62,000 nucleotides of DNA, taken from contig NC_079877.1 in the NCBI RefSeq assembly GCF_029227915.1, positions 18,873,851 to 18,935,850 on the forward strand. Reading direction: 5' to 3'. Under the pieces are notes generated by a model, which was given only the letters and a program-made list of their open reading frames with translations, did no database searches and was not told the DNA's origin. Made by a program: the position numbers and the translations under genes. Positions 50,701 to 53,544 of this stretch are shown piece after piece; positions within the stretch are counted from its first letter, which is position 1, and every line of letters starts with the position of its first letter. Source of the stretch: Hydractinia symbiolongicarpus. Taxonomy: Eukaryota; Cnidaria; Hydrozoa; Anthoathecata; Hydractiniidae.

Positions 50701-53372
50701 CAAAAGTTTCCCGGATTTTTTTGTATAAATTACTGATTAGCGAATTATGGCGACAGAAAGAAAAAAATATGCATTTTTTTGAATAATTATATATAATTAC
50801 AAATAATTTCATAACGACGTTGTTACAAAAAAAAAACCGGGAACCTTTTTGAATTTAATTTATGCTGGATGTAACAGTGCAAAAACGAGACGTCTGCGAC
50901 CACGCGTTCGGAAAAAGAAGCCATTTTAAAATGTACGGTGAAAAAAAAATGGTGTGTGTTTAATTCATTATATTTTCTTTTTTAAAAATTAAAATCTCAT
51001 GAAAATAACACCATCAAAAAAGTCTTTCATCAAACATTCAGAAACCAAAAAAAAATTTAAAAAAATGTAAAAGTATTGATAAATTATAAGGGTTTTTCTG
51101 AGACTACTCATCAAGTGAGTTTTTTCCTTTACAGTAACCTTAACAATAAAAACAAACAAATATAACAAAAATATAAAGCTTTCATAACATTAAAACCCTA
51201 CAAACTTGACCACACATGACCACTTTAAAAATCAAAATGGCCTTCGTCAAAATGGCCTTTCGTCCAGCCGATAAAATCTTGGATTCTTTTTTTCAGCGAA
51301 AATCTTAGTTTGTTTTTTAAAGAATCAGGCGTCGTGATTGGTATTCTACGTGCAAGCGGTCAAAACAAAGTCAATAAAAATATATCGCATTTGGTATTGG
51401 TGCGTAATTTACAAAATTTTGTGTTCCTGTAACGGGACGCGGCTTTCACGGACACACAGACAAAATATGGCTATTATTAAAGAGACTAGTCGATAAGGCC
51501 CGTGGAGCAATCAACTTAGGCAGAAGGACAATGGAAAAATAGGTTATTTTAGATTTTTTGCTGACGTCAGCTGTGCGAATACAAAATAAATAAATTGAGA
51601 AACTTGTTTTCATGTTTTCTCCATTGTGTAGAGCTTACACTGCTGATCAAGAAAATGTATATGGACGTGTGGTTTTGATGAGCGATTAATGAAATATATG
51701 GGGTTTAGTTGGCCAGTCGCGGTGAAAAATCATTGACGTCACCACCTCGTTTCCAAGTTATTTGCCCTCAATGTTTTAGGTGCACTGTAATGGCTTCATT
51801 AATTTAATATAGGATATTGACGTTAAAGTAGTGTTATTGACGTTGCGCCGTAACGTCAGAAAATTTAGCATATTAGACATGCATTTTTGGCAACATCAAA
51901 GGAAAATGAACACATACACTTTGCCTGTCACAGACACACAGACAGACACACTTAGCGTATTATTATATAGGTAGTCAATAAAGCCCGTTGAAAAATCCAC
52001 TAAGGCAGAAGGACAATGGAAAAATAGGTTGCTTTAGATTTTTTGCTGACGTCAGCACTGCGTATACAAAAAGAAAATTGGTGAAATTTAGTCATTCGTT
52101 GTCTGTAATGTGTAAAGGTTGAAACGCTGATCAAGATAATGTATAGTATCGTATGTTTTTGACAAACGCCTAAGGAGATATAAGGGTTTAAAAATTTTGC
52201 TGACGTCAGCAAAGTCTCAACACAAAAATAAATGGTGGAATAAGTAGGGTTCTAGCTAGCTAGCTAGCCTCAATCTTCGTTCCTAGCCAAAAATCCTAAA
52301 ACTGGTGCGTTTAAGATCTGTACGTGACTAAAAACATGACAATATATTTATCTTAACATTTTAGAACATACAAAAAACCAATATTACGAAAATAAAAAGC
52401 TTATAGAACACAAAAAAGTGAAACAGACTTACAAACAGCACTGAATTGACCTTCTTCTTAAAACTAAAATGGCCATCATGTTTCTTCGTTGGCATGTCTA
52501 GGCCGCGAAAGTCTTGATTGTTTTTCAGAGAATCAGGCGTTTTGATTGGTATACACATGCGAGCGGTCAAAACAAAGCCAGTTAAACTGTCAGCAAAACC
52601 ATCCTATTTGTTTTCTGTAGCTCCTGGGCGGAATCGGCGATTAAGGTCACGGGGGTAAATTATTATTAAAAATGGCGCATATAAATAATGAATTCATTTT
52701 AATCACTTAATTTGTTTTTTAAATTAGAGGTTTATCAATTAAATTAAGTAAATTATGTAAGGAAATAAATTAATTTCTGTAGTTTTTTATTTTGATAAAT
52801 CATAAGATTTCCAATTAAACAACCCCCTGGTTTCTAAAAATTCGAGGAAAGATCAAAGGGATATCGGTAACCCTTTTGAACAGACAAAATACGGCTATTA
52901 TTAAAGAGATTACAATGACCAAATATCGTGAAATGGCGAAAGTTTCTTCCTTCGATGTAGTCCACATCTTTCTTCCAGTCGCGTCTCTTCTCTTCACTAT
53001 AAGCTTTGCTCAATTCACTTGTTATTTTTTATTCTTCTACTAAAATATCCACTGGGTTTTAGGTTGCTATTGATGAAATGCAGAGCAAAGTAAAAGAGTT
53101 AAACCATGTGATTTCACTCGACCCACCAGACATGAAGAAATTGCAACTCAAACTTGCTGGAAGTGTCAGTGTTCAGGTAATGCTAATGCTGTGGTGGTAG
53201 ATTATTTTATCTTACTTATGACATGCGATTTTCTAAATTGCTTTTGCCCAATATTACTTTCCTTCCGTCAGGTGAATGCTGGTCCATTAGCATACGCGCA
53301 AACCTTTCTAAAGAATGACATTGTTAAAAATTACATAGCGAAACATATCGAAGGGCTACAAGTTATATACAG
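273..53372 (+). CDS. DOCK9-like: DOCK-D (zizimin) Rho GEF, spliced, 40 exons seen, both ends outside the window
   Basis: Joined exons read as one open frame of about 1,828 codons. Order: acidic segment, PH domain (exons 2-4), long linker (exon 4), DHR-1/C2-like lipid-binding domain (exons 9-11), armadillo-like helical region (exons 12-30), and DHR-2 catalytic GEF domain (from about exon 31). Diagnostic stretches are [89 protein letters not shown] and [18 protein letters not shown] domain before DHR-1 and the [15 protein letters not shown] nucleotide-sensor loop point to the DOCK-D subfamily, which acts on Cdc42 (and Rac in some members) in the cytoplasm and at membranes. Vertebrate members are about 2,050-2,180 residues, so roughly 200 N-terminal and 90 C-terminal residues are missing. 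Every junction keeps phase and every acceptor ends in AG. Introns reach 18.4 and 10.6 kb. Which vertebrate paralogue is closest cannot be told by eye. Confidence 0.94.
564..665 (+). CDS. DOCK9-like: DOCK exon 2 (PH domain start)
   Basis: Acceptor TTTTAG, donor GTGACA; 34 codons. [15 protein letters not shown] is the first PH strand (K-x-GYLxK). Confidence 0.85.
1263..1304. repeat. Two tandem 21-bp palindromic units
   Basis: Unit 1 (1263-1283) holds the perfect 16-bp palindrome TAGCGCTTAAGCGCTA followed by CGTCA. Unit 2 (1284-1304) is a diverged copy with AGCACTTTAGTGCT and TGTCA. Confidence 0.7.
1417..2464. mobile_element. Possible 1.05-kb TIR element
   Basis: The 13-mer GGACACCTAACAT at 1417-1429 is exactly inverted at 2452-2464, and the next ~60 bases on each side share short ATCGTG/CACGAT words. 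No transposase and no clean target duplication are visible; the superfamily is unknown. Confidence 0.5.
2464..2610 (-). repeat. Repeat copy A (empty-site version)
   Basis: The reverse complement of this stretch matches 3533-3613 joined to 6130-6205, including CCATTGTTTTTATT, CAAGTTCATGAT, TATGATTGTA and TATAAATATTGCAATATT. It lacks the 2.5 kb insertion present in the other copy. Confidence 0.75.
3100..3535 (-). pseudogene. Penelope-like element reverse transcriptase fragment
   Basis: From 3535 downward the minus strand reads [39 protein letters not shown] and YVGDVFVLF. These match the Penelope-type RT blocks (DGVAMGSPLGP-x-LAN and YVDD-x-F). The catalytic YVDD is YVGD here, and stops follow from 3311. 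Further downstream are remnants like [13 protein letters not shown]. Dead fragment. Confidence 0.7.
3733..3830. repeat. Short GGAGACAAG palindromic-ended repeat, copy 1
   Basis: Begins GGAGACAAGTGGGGGACG and ends AACTTTCTTGTCTCC, so the ends are inverted. The whole ~98 bp occurs again in opposite orientation near 27650-27745. It looks like a very small non-autonomous element. Confidence 0.65.
3996..4095. repeat. Long near-perfect hairpin
   Basis: Arms of about 49 bases starting TATGTTTGTTTCAAACAT and centred near 4046 on GTACAGTAC. They differ at a few positions only. Lies inside the 3614-6129 element. Confidence 0.8.
4566..4663 (+). pseudogene. THAP zinc-finger exon (transposon-derived)
   Basis: ATG at 4566 opens a short frame reading [15 protein letters not shown] then VSFHRIP, ending at a GTGATC donor (4664). 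C-x4-C in the first ten residues plus a downstream F-x-(R/K)-(I/F)-P is the start of a C2CH THAP DNA-binding domain, here split by an intron as is common. No continuing exon was recognised, so it is probably a remnant of a transposase or a domesticated relative. No function is assigned. Confidence 0.65.
6609..6627. repeat. (GT)n microsatellite
   Basis: About nine GT units within intron 2. Confidence 0.9.
7023..7094 (+). CDS. DOCK9-like: DOCK exon 3 (PH domain)
   Basis: Acceptor TTTAG, donor GTATGT; 24 codons reading [11 protein letters not shown] to SYILEYRK, the second and third PH strands. It follows a 6.4 kb repeat-filled intron. Confidence 0.9.
7095..9037. other. Intron, no gene recognised
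   Basis: AT-rich. The stretch near 7540-7760 (G-rich GGGGCGGGGG, then GTGACGTCATC) resembles the CRE-palindrome repeat family found elsewhere in the window. Poly-T lies before the acceptor. Confidence 0.5.
9038..9754 (+). CDS. DOCK9-like: DOCK exon 4 (end of PH domain and linker to DHR-1)
   Basis: Largest exon, 239 codons, acceptor TTTGCAG, donor GTATGT. It begins [16 protein letters not shown] and finishes the PH fold with [10 protein letters not shown] and the C-terminal helix [13 protein letters not shown]. The remaining ~170 residues are a Ser/Lys-rich linker containing [10 protein letters not shown]. The open frame continues into the intron to a stop at 9905, but the GTATGT donor after SSPKM joins in phase to exon 5. 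Confidence 0.9.
10024..10229 (+). CDS. DOCK9-like: DOCK exon 5
   Basis: Acceptor TTTTCTAG, donor GTATAG. Reads [28 protein letters not shown] and [10 protein letters not shown], matching the conserved block before DHR-1 in DOCK-D proteins. Ends in phase 2. Confidence 0.92.
10562..10625 (+). CDS. DOCK9-like: DOCK exon 6
   Basis: Acceptor CATTTAG, donor GTTTGC. Completes an Arg codon and reads [20 protein letters not shown]. Phase 2 to 0. Confidence 0.9.
10722..10777 (+). CDS. DOCK9-like: DOCK exon 7
   Basis: Acceptor TTGCAG, donor GTAAGG. Reads [19 protein letters not shown], the short helix found before DHR-1 in the family. Ends in phase 2. Confidence 0.88.
11395..11471 (+). CDS. DOCK9-like: DOCK exon 8
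   Basis: Acceptor TTTTGTAG, donor GTATGT. Reads [20 protein letters not shown], matching the IPG-x-L-x-I segment of zizimins. Ends in phase 1. Confidence 0.88.
11548..11732 (+). CDS. DOCK9-like: DOCK exon 9 (DHR-1 start)
   Basis: Acceptor CTAATAG, donor GTATTT. Reads [15 protein letters not shown] and [18 protein letters not shown]. The Y-x-(Y/F)P-x-x-L-x-Y strand opens the C2-like DHR-1 domain. Confidence 0.92.
11827..11985 (+). CDS. DOCK9-like: DOCK exon 10 (DHR-1)
   Basis: Acceptor ATTTAG, donor GTAATG; 53 codons, [15 protein letters not shown] to PTFYEE, DHR-1 strands 2-4. Confidence 0.93.
12069..12401 (+). CDS. DOCK9-like: DOCK exon 11 (DHR-1)
   Basis: Acceptor TTTTGTAG, donor GTGGGG; 111 codons. 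Reads [59 protein letters not shown]. These are the most conserved DHR-1 motifs of the DOCK-D subfamily. Confidence 0.95.
12828..13036 (+). CDS. DOCK9-like: DOCK exon 12
   Basis: Acceptor TTTTTAG, donor GTATGA. Reads [12 protein letters not shown] and [19 protein letters not shown], the start of the helical region after DHR-1. Ends in phase 2. Confidence 0.92.
13124..13193 (+). CDS. DOCK9-like: DOCK exon 13
   Basis: Acceptor TTTTTTTCAG, donor GTTTGA. Reads [20 protein letters not shown] then YVK. It is followed by the 18.4 kb intron. Confidence 0.88.
13210..13640. repeat. Repeat mosaic with (CT)n
   Basis: TCTACACTTTCTTACCCAA at about 13312 recurs near 16007 at the start of the LINE. AATGAAGAAAATAGTGCCCA near 13452 recurs near 26777. 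A (CT)n run lies at 13605-13635. Confidence 0.6.
14105..14840 (+). repeat. CRE-palindrome repeat, copy 1
   Basis: Begins CTAGTCGATAAAGCCCGTGG and ends near GGCGTATTATTATA. Contains GATGACGTCAGC, GCTGACGTCAGC and GATGACGTCATC. A second copy follows head to tail. Confidence 0.8.
14843..15585 (+). repeat. CRE-palindrome repeat, copy 2
   Basis: Tandem copy of the preceding repeat, starting ACTAGTCGATAAGGCCCGTG and ending in a CACAGACACACAGACAGACA tract and CGTATTATTATA. Most of its length aligns base for base with copy 1. Confidence 0.85.
15985..17522 (+). pseudogene. Non-LTR retrotransposon (LINE) RT remnant with PHD-like finger
   Basis: Three frame-shifted blocks. (1) 16057-16347: [20 protein letters not shown], then [18 protein letters not shown] and the F-x-R-G-L motif of RT. 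(2) 16380-16980: [20 protein letters not shown] and catalytic YADDLV, followed by a Cys/His-rich segment ([12 protein letters not shown]...FLCKKC) like a PHD finger. (3) 16968-17522: [15 protein letters not shown] and [13 protein letters not shown], the usual C-terminus. Between GFMPGRST and the [11 protein letters not shown] segment about 80 residues of RT palm are missing. 5'-truncated; the 3' end is the (TAAG)n tail. Inactive. Confidence 0.85.
17536..17588 (+). repeat. (TAAG)n tail of the LINE
   Basis: Repeated GTAAGTAA units directly after the LINE 3' end, as in non-LTR elements that end in short tandem repeats. Confidence 0.85.
17737..17790 (-). repeat. (AAT)n microsatellite, tail of a minus-strand LINE piece
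   Basis: About 13 AAT units. On the minus strand they follow the LINE fragment at 18000-18270. Confidence 0.8.
18000..18270 (-). pseudogene. LINE ORF2 C-terminal fragment
   Basis: The minus strand reads [20 protein letters not shown] then [13 protein letters not shown] and SFKTSIS, the common end of CR1/L2-type ORF2 (x-Y-x-G-x-x-x-W-N-x-L-P). Confidence 0.75.
18500..18640. repeat. Inverted TTACGCCC motifs
   Basis: ATTACGCCCTCACAT is followed by ATGTGGGCGTAAT after a 13-base loop, with further TTACGCC words either side. Confidence 0.6.
19440..20188 (-). pseudogene. CR1-like LINE, ORF2 C-terminus and 3' end
   Basis: Minus strand: [20 protein letters not shown] near 19650-19700 is the Y-x-x-R-A-A-x-x-W-N-x-L block. 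Upstream, [20 protein letters not shown] is the thumb/connection region. Frames change several times. No clear terminal repeat tail at 19440. Confidence 0.8.
20313..20889 (-). pseudogene. CR1-like LINE, reverse transcriptase
   Basis: Minus strand: [43 protein letters not shown] and [20 protein letters not shown], i.e. RT blocks 1-4. A frameshift falls between the block ending AVLMDL and [10 protein letters not shown], near 20530-20556. The catalytic x-x-DD region downstream is degraded. Confidence 0.88.
21067..22316 (-). pseudogene. CR1-like LINE, APE-type endonuclease and linker
   Basis: Minus strand: [20 protein letters not shown] (block with catalytic N), [14 protein letters not shown] (catalytic E), [13 protein letters not shown] and [11 protein letters not shown]. 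These are the AP-endonuclease-like motifs of LINE ORF2. The linker (21067-21554) has [18 protein letters not shown]. Broken by frameshifts between 21554 and 21882. Confidence 0.88.
22395..22984 (-). pseudogene. CR1-like LINE ORF1, SGNH/GDSL esterase domain
   Basis: Minus strand: [16 protein letters not shown] (GDS nucleophile block), [20 protein letters not shown] (G-x-N-D block) and RGLHLNFTG (catalytic H). This esterase is known in ORF1 of CR1-clade elements. A frameshift at about 22715 splits it into two frames. Confidence 0.85.
23250..23627 (-). pseudogene. CR1-like LINE ORF1 N-terminal coiled coil
   Basis: About 125 residues, charged and helical, starting near 23627 and ending with a Glu/Lys-rich heptad-like stretch ([16 protein letters not shown]). 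Position upstream of the esterase domain suggests it is the ORF1 N-terminus. No known zinc finger visible. Confidence 0.6.
26630..27972. mobile_element. 1.34-kb TIR element with TA target site
   Basis: CCGTATTTTATGGTATATAA and its inverted partner (ending TTATATACCGGAAAATATGG) form ~25-bp TIRs, each bordered by TA. Internal GCGGGTTAT words are repeated near both ends. TA flanks fit a Tc1/mariner-type non-autonomous element. It sits in an intron of the minus-strand pseudogene (between 28035 and 26606). The interior 27013-27420 matches 30583-30940. Confidence 0.75.
27650..27745. repeat. Short GGAGACAAG repeat, copy 2 (inverted)
   Basis: Reverse complement of 3733-3830 with a few mismatches, again bounded by GGAGACAAG and CTTGTCTCC words. 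Confidence 0.65.
28412..30580. other. Intron, no gene recognised
   Basis: AT-rich with no coding similarity seen on either strand. An (AT)n run lies at 30416-30439. Confidence 0.5.
30583..30940. repeat. Diverged copy of the interior of the 26630-27972 element
   Basis: Shares ATCACATTGAG, TTTTATCTTC, ACATTAGAAAAGAAT and GATAATTATNATGTTGTTT in the same order as 27013-27420. Its TIRs were not found. Confidence 0.65.
31281..31512 (-). pseudogene. LINE ORF2 C-terminal fragment
   Basis: Minus strand reads [34 protein letters not shown] and [15 protein letters not shown], equivalent to the SETWAL...MLRWICGV block of the LINE at 16-17.5 kb. It lies within ~45 bp of DOCK exon 14. Confidence 0.8.
31554..31670 (+). 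CDS. DOCK9-like: DOCK exon 14
   Basis: Acceptor TTTTTTGCAG, donor GTACAA; 39 codons. Reads [20 protein letters not shown] and ends GNILQ. TVHEEL is a family signature. Only about 40 bases of intron separate it from a minus-strand LINE fragment. Confidence 0.93.
31832..31903 (+). CDS. DOCK9-like: DOCK exon 15
   Basis: Acceptor TTTTTTCAG, donor GTAATT; 24 codons, [20 protein letters not shown], the HSWFFF block. Confidence 0.93.
31959..32248. mobile_element. 290-bp fold-back element (MITE-like)
   Basis: ACAAGTTGGACTTACCTGAA at the left end is inverted at 32229-32248. A second inverted pair lies inside (TTTTTAAATATTTATTTT vs its inverse), so most of the unit could fold back. No clear target duplication. 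Confidence 0.7.
33303..33370 (-). repeat. CRE-palindrome repeat, short inverted fragment
   Basis: The reverse complement reads TTATAAGAGACTAGCCTATG then CCACGGAAAAATCCACTTAG, matching the start of copies at 14.1, 14.8 and 51.5 kb. Confidence 0.65.
33372..33800 (+). other. Unassigned 142-codon open frame inside an intron
   Basis: Open frame immediately before the acceptor of DOCK exon 16, ending at TAA 33798-33800. Contains [20 protein letters not shown] and [15 protein letters not shown] recognise no domain. It cannot splice into DOCK in frame. It may be a transposon fragment or chance, but it is unusually long for this AT-rich sequence. Confidence 0.3.
33812..34048 (+). CDS. DOCK9-like: DOCK exon 16
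   Basis: Acceptor TTTTGTAG, donor GTCTGT; 79 codons. Reads [17 protein letters not shown] and [20 protein letters not shown]. Confidence 0.93.
34379..34543 (+). CDS. DOCK9-like: DOCK exon 17
   Basis: Acceptor TCTTGCAG, donor GTGAGT; 55 codons. Reads [20 protein letters not shown] and [14 protein letters not shown], both conserved. Confidence 0.94.
34649..34753 (+). CDS. DOCK9-like: DOCK exon 18
   Basis: Acceptor ATTTTAG, donor GTAGTT; 35 codons, [20 protein letters not shown] then [15 protein letters not shown]. Confidence 0.93.
34829..35153 (+). CDS. DOCK9-like: DOCK exon 19
   Basis: Acceptor ATCTTAG, donor GTGAGT. Reads [20 protein letters not shown], a Ser/Thr-rich loop ([13 protein letters not shown]), then [16 protein letters not shown]. 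Ends in phase 1. Confidence 0.93.
35283..35424 (+). CDS. DOCK9-like: DOCK exon 20
   Basis: Acceptor CTGTTAG, donor GTAAGT. Reads [18 protein letters not shown] and [13 protein letters not shown]. This acceptor was chosen because it keeps phase with exon 19. The same frame is open further upstream and includes LYYWLV, which also resembles the family, so the 5' edge is uncertain. Confidence 0.7.
36004..36057 (+). CDS. DOCK9-like: DOCK exon 21
   Basis: Acceptor TTGACAG, donor GTGAAT. Reads [18 protein letters not shown]; the C-x-x-x-F-x-Y-x-G block is conserved. Phase 2 to 2. Confidence 0.88.
36175..36287 (+). CDS. DOCK9-like: DOCK exon 22
   Basis: Acceptor ATTTAG, donor GTGAGT. Reads [20 protein letters not shown], a divergent Ser/Lys-rich linker. 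Supported by splice sites and phase rather than homology. Confidence 0.75.
36370..36497 (+). CDS. DOCK9-like: DOCK exon 23
   Basis: Acceptor TATTTTAG, donor GTAGCT. Reads [20 protein letters not shown] then FCTHFK, equivalent to the EANIATE-x-CLT-x-LD block. Confidence 0.92.
36571..36615 (+). CDS. DOCK9-like: DOCK exon 24
   Basis: Acceptor CTGTTTGCAG, donor GTAAAA; 15 codons, [15 protein letters not shown]. Confidence 0.85.
36691..36783 (+). CDS. DOCK9-like: DOCK exon 25
   Basis: Acceptor TTATTTTTAG, donor GTAACT; 31 codons ending [14 protein letters not shown], equivalent to LKHVFASLR-x-FV. Confidence 0.93.
36890..37046 (+). repeat. Three-copy ~52-bp tandem repeat ending at a splice acceptor
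   Basis: Units start AAAACCGGTC (36890, 36943) or AAGCCGGTCC (~36994) and end in a CTTTTACTTT-type pyrimidine run. The last run and AG are the acceptor of exon 26. Confidence 0.8.
37049..37105 (+). CDS. DOCK9-like: DOCK exon 26
   Basis: Acceptor ACCTTTAG, donor GTATGA; 19 codons [19 protein letters not shown]. The acceptor lies inside the last unit of a three-copy tandem repeat. Confidence 0.92.
37182..37226 (+). CDS. DOCK9-like: DOCK exon 27
   Basis: Acceptor TATTTAG, donor GTAGGT; 15 codons [15 protein letters not shown]. Confidence 0.9.
37306..37383 (+). CDS. DOCK9-like: DOCK exon 28
   Basis: Acceptor CTTTTAG, donor GTAAAA; 26 codons [20 protein letters not shown] then VRVHHQ. Confidence 0.92.
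37455..37562 (+). CDS. DOCK9-like: DOCK exon 29
   Basis: Acceptor TTACCAG, donor GTAAGT; 36 codons, [20 protein letters not shown] and onward, equivalent to the VSQLIAD-x-GIGG block. Confidence 0.92.
37696..37773 (+). CDS. DOCK9-like: DOCK exon 30
   Basis: Acceptor TTTATAG, donor GTAAAA; 26 codons ending [19 protein letters not shown], a near-invariant family block. Confidence 0.94.
37869..37913 (+). CDS. Candidate in-frame DOCK cassette exon
   Basis: A 45-nt segment with acceptor TAAAACAG and donor GTGTGA encodes [15 protein letters not shown], phase 0 at both sides. It lies between exons 30 and 31, which already join directly to give the conserved TAQMK-EHED junction. It could be an alternatively spliced microexon or chance. 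Confidence 0.4.
38037..38174 (+). CDS. DOCK9-like: DOCK exon 31 (DHR-2 start)
   Basis: Acceptor TGACAG, donor GTAACT; 46 codons. [20 protein letters not shown] and [11 protein letters not shown] open lobe A of the DHR-2 GEF domain. Confidence 0.95.
38247..38417 (+). CDS. DOCK9-like: DOCK exon 32 (DHR-2)
   Basis: Acceptor CATTTTAG, donor GTAAAT; 57 codons. [20 protein letters not shown] and FKHISPNI are lobe A helices. Confidence 0.95.
38536..40704. mobile_element. 2.17-kb hAT-like non-autonomous TIR element
   Basis: CACCCTCGTCCCCAGGGTTT at the left is inverted at the right end (CCCTGGGGACGAGGGTG), with sub-terminal similarity over ~75 bp (for example TACCCTGGTATCGTTGA). CCATAGACC precedes and CCATAGAAC follows, an 8-9 bp target duplication with one mismatch. 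No transposase inside. Inserted into a repeat also seen near 40929-40970. Confidence 0.75.
40339..40377. repeat. Perfect 16-bp hairpin
   Basis: ATAGAACTTTTGCTTG and its inverse separated by 7 bases, inside the hAT-like element. Confidence 0.85.
40740..40990 (+). repeat. Partial tandem repeat
   Basis: GGATTGGATCATTATTTTTT and GGATTGAATTATTAGTTTTT start two units that also share GGCAAAATGAATCAAAAA-type words. Similar to sequence left of the hAT-like element. Confidence 0.5.
41048..41170 (+). CDS. DOCK9-like: DOCK exon 33 (DHR-2)
   Basis: Acceptor ACAACAG, donor GTATGT; 41 codons. [20 protein letters not shown] and YEQDRNYR. It follows an intron enlarged by a 2.2 kb TIR element. Confidence 0.93.
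41230..41390 (+). repeat. ~30-bp minisatellite
   Basis: Four to five degenerate units of the type CCACCTTTACTATGCCATCAG TTATTA, in the intron between exons 33 and 34. Confidence 0.75.
41500..41613 (+). CDS. DOCK9-like: DOCK exon 34 (DHR-2)
   Basis: Acceptor TTGCAG, donor GTAGGG; 38 codons ending [17 protein letters not shown], the GRYYRVAF(Y/F)G hallmark. Confidence 0.95.
41693..41830 (+). CDS. DOCK9-like: DOCK exon 35 (DHR-2)
   Basis: Acceptor TTCTTCAG, donor GTAAAA; 46 codons. [20 protein letters not shown] and VKLIQDSSK. Confidence 0.95.
41921..41962 (+). CDS. DOCK9-like: DOCK exon 36 (DHR-2)
   Basis: Acceptor CCTGTAG, donor GTGAAG; 14 codons [14 protein letters not shown]. Confidence 0.92.
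42121..42289 (+). CDS. DOCK9-like: DOCK exon 37 (DHR-2 lobe B/C)
   Basis: Acceptor GTGTCTAG, donor [26 protein letters not shown], then [19 protein letters not shown], core of the Rho-GTPase-binding surface. Ends in phase 1. Confidence 0.96.
42367..42443 (+). CDS. DOCK9-like: DOCK exon 38 (DHR-2)
   Basis: Acceptor ATTTAG, donor [26 protein letters not shown] then LSPIE, the FPYVKKRI-x-V block. Confidence 0.95.
42444..43009. other. Intron, no gene recognised
   Basis: AT-rich, no coding similarity. No LTR was identified upstream of the BEL remnant. Confidence 0.4.
43010..44345 (+). pseudogene. BEL/Pao retrotransposon, gag and protease region
   Basis: Gag: [13 protein letters not shown] then [18 protein letters not shown] and [11 protein letters not shown], with stops between. 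Protease/zinc-knuckle part: [20 protein letters not shown] then [18 protein letters not shown] and [16 protein letters not shown]. This is the BEL/Pao order. Frames are broken many times. Confidence 0.8.
44560..45480 (+). pseudogene. BEL/Pao retrotransposon, reverse transcriptase region
   Basis: [20 protein letters not shown] then [18 protein letters not shown] match the BEL RT start (RIVFDSSAK...GPDLL). Near 45300 [17 protein letters not shown] matches TKR-x-x-LS-x-I. Heavily decayed; the catalytic region is not legible. Confidence 0.75.
45671..46690 (+). pseudogene. PIF/Harbinger transposase (HARBI1-like)
   Basis: ATG at 45671 ([20 protein letters not shown]) begins the usual N-terminus, then [51 protein letters not shown] and, after frameshifts, the DDE C-terminus with [33 protein letters not shown] and an ending PP..EEYF. 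These are Harbinger nuclease blocks in order. Several stops and shifts, so inactive. It interrupts the BEL element. Confidence 0.85.
46836..47190 (-). pseudogene. Harbinger Myb/SANT-like accessory protein
   Basis: Minus strand: [20 protein letters not shown] then, after a one-base shift, [40 protein letters not shown] and [16 protein letters not shown]. This is the second, DNA-binding protein that Harbinger elements encode, here convergent with the transposase as usual. Confidence 0.8.
47740..48515 (+). pseudogene. BEL/Pao retrotransposon, integrase region
   Basis: [47 protein letters not shown] then [13 protein letters not shown] (integrase catalytic D), SLIKSVKR-like and [17 protein letters not shown], ending near [20 protein letters not shown]. 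Matches the DDE integrase and C-terminal domain of BEL/Pao. It continues the element split by Harbinger. Confidence 0.82.
48520..49130. other. Intron, repeats only
   Basis: AT-rich. AAAACATAATAAGTTAAGCA near 48722 recurs near 49666. A CGAACAGACAGACGGATGAC tract near 49081 resembles the end of the CRE-palindrome repeats. No gene seen. Confidence 0.5.
49131..49640 (+). repeat. Degenerate tandem repeats
   Basis: TTAAGTACAGTTAAACAGTG-type words recur near 49436, 49500 and 49587 next to CTAACC. At 49207-49266 a ~30-base unit containing GCGCATACACCATTATAGTG occurs twice. Confidence 0.65.
49681..49733. repeat. Perfect 24-bp hairpin, 5-base loop
   Basis: Left arm AGCAATTGTTTTAGCTGGAC AGGT, loop TACCG, and an exact inverse right arm. 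Confidence 0.95.
50081..51139. mobile_element. 1.06-kb TIR element with TTAA-type target
   Basis: GGTTACTGTAAAGGAAA (50081-50097) is inverted at 51123-51139. TTAA follows on the right and ATAA precedes on the left. The paralogous repeat at 52215-52590 reads straight through with a single TTAA at this point. A TTAA target is typical of piggyBac and Kolobok elements. No transposase inside. Confidence 0.8.
51481..51968 (+). repeat. CRE-palindrome repeat, copy 3
   Basis: Starts ACTAGTCGATAAGGCCCGTG, contains GCTGACGTCAGC and ends with the CACAGACACACAGACAGACA tract and TATTATTATATAG. Internally shorter than copies 1 and 2. Confidence 0.85.
51969..52214 (+). repeat. CRE-palindrome repeat, copy 4 (truncated)
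   Basis: Head-to-tail with copy 3; starts GTCAATAAAGCCCGTTG, has two GCTGACGTCAGC sites and stops at the second. Confidence 0.8.
52215..52590 (+). repeat. Empty-site paralogue of the repeat hosting the TTAA element
   Basis: Matches 49890-50080 joined to 51140-51370 (for example ACTGGTGCGTTTAAGATCT, GACAATATATTT, GAATCAGGCGT, GCGGTCAAAACAAAG) without the 1.06 kb insert. Confidence 0.8.
53063..53176 (+). CDS. DOCK9-like: DOCK exon 39 (DHR-2 lobe C)
   Basis: Acceptor GTTTTAG, donor GTAATG; 38 codons. [20 protein letters not shown] and [12 protein letters not shown]. It resumes the gene after a 10.6 kb intron. Confidence 0.95.
53272..53372 (+). CDS. DOCK9-like: DOCK exon 40 (DHR-2 nucleotide-sensor loop), last exon seen
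   Basis: Acceptor TCCGTCAG, donor [26 protein letters not shown] follows the preceding GSVSVQ. This loop carries the valine nucleotide sensor that expels GDP in DOCK proteins. Ends in phase 2 within a Tyr-Arg pair. The C-terminal ~90 residues expected next were not found before 62000. Confidence 0.93.
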
Positions 53373-53544
53373 GTGGGTATTTGCTTTTCTCTTGTATCCG
53401 AACTACTTCTTTGGCTCCAGACTTGCTTTAGTTGTTAAGCGAGTTGAAATATTTGTTGATGGATGAAATATTACTCTTGGAGTTTCATGTGCAGGAGTTG
53501 TCTCACATATAACTAGCTGTAGCTATTGCAACGTGTTTAACAAG

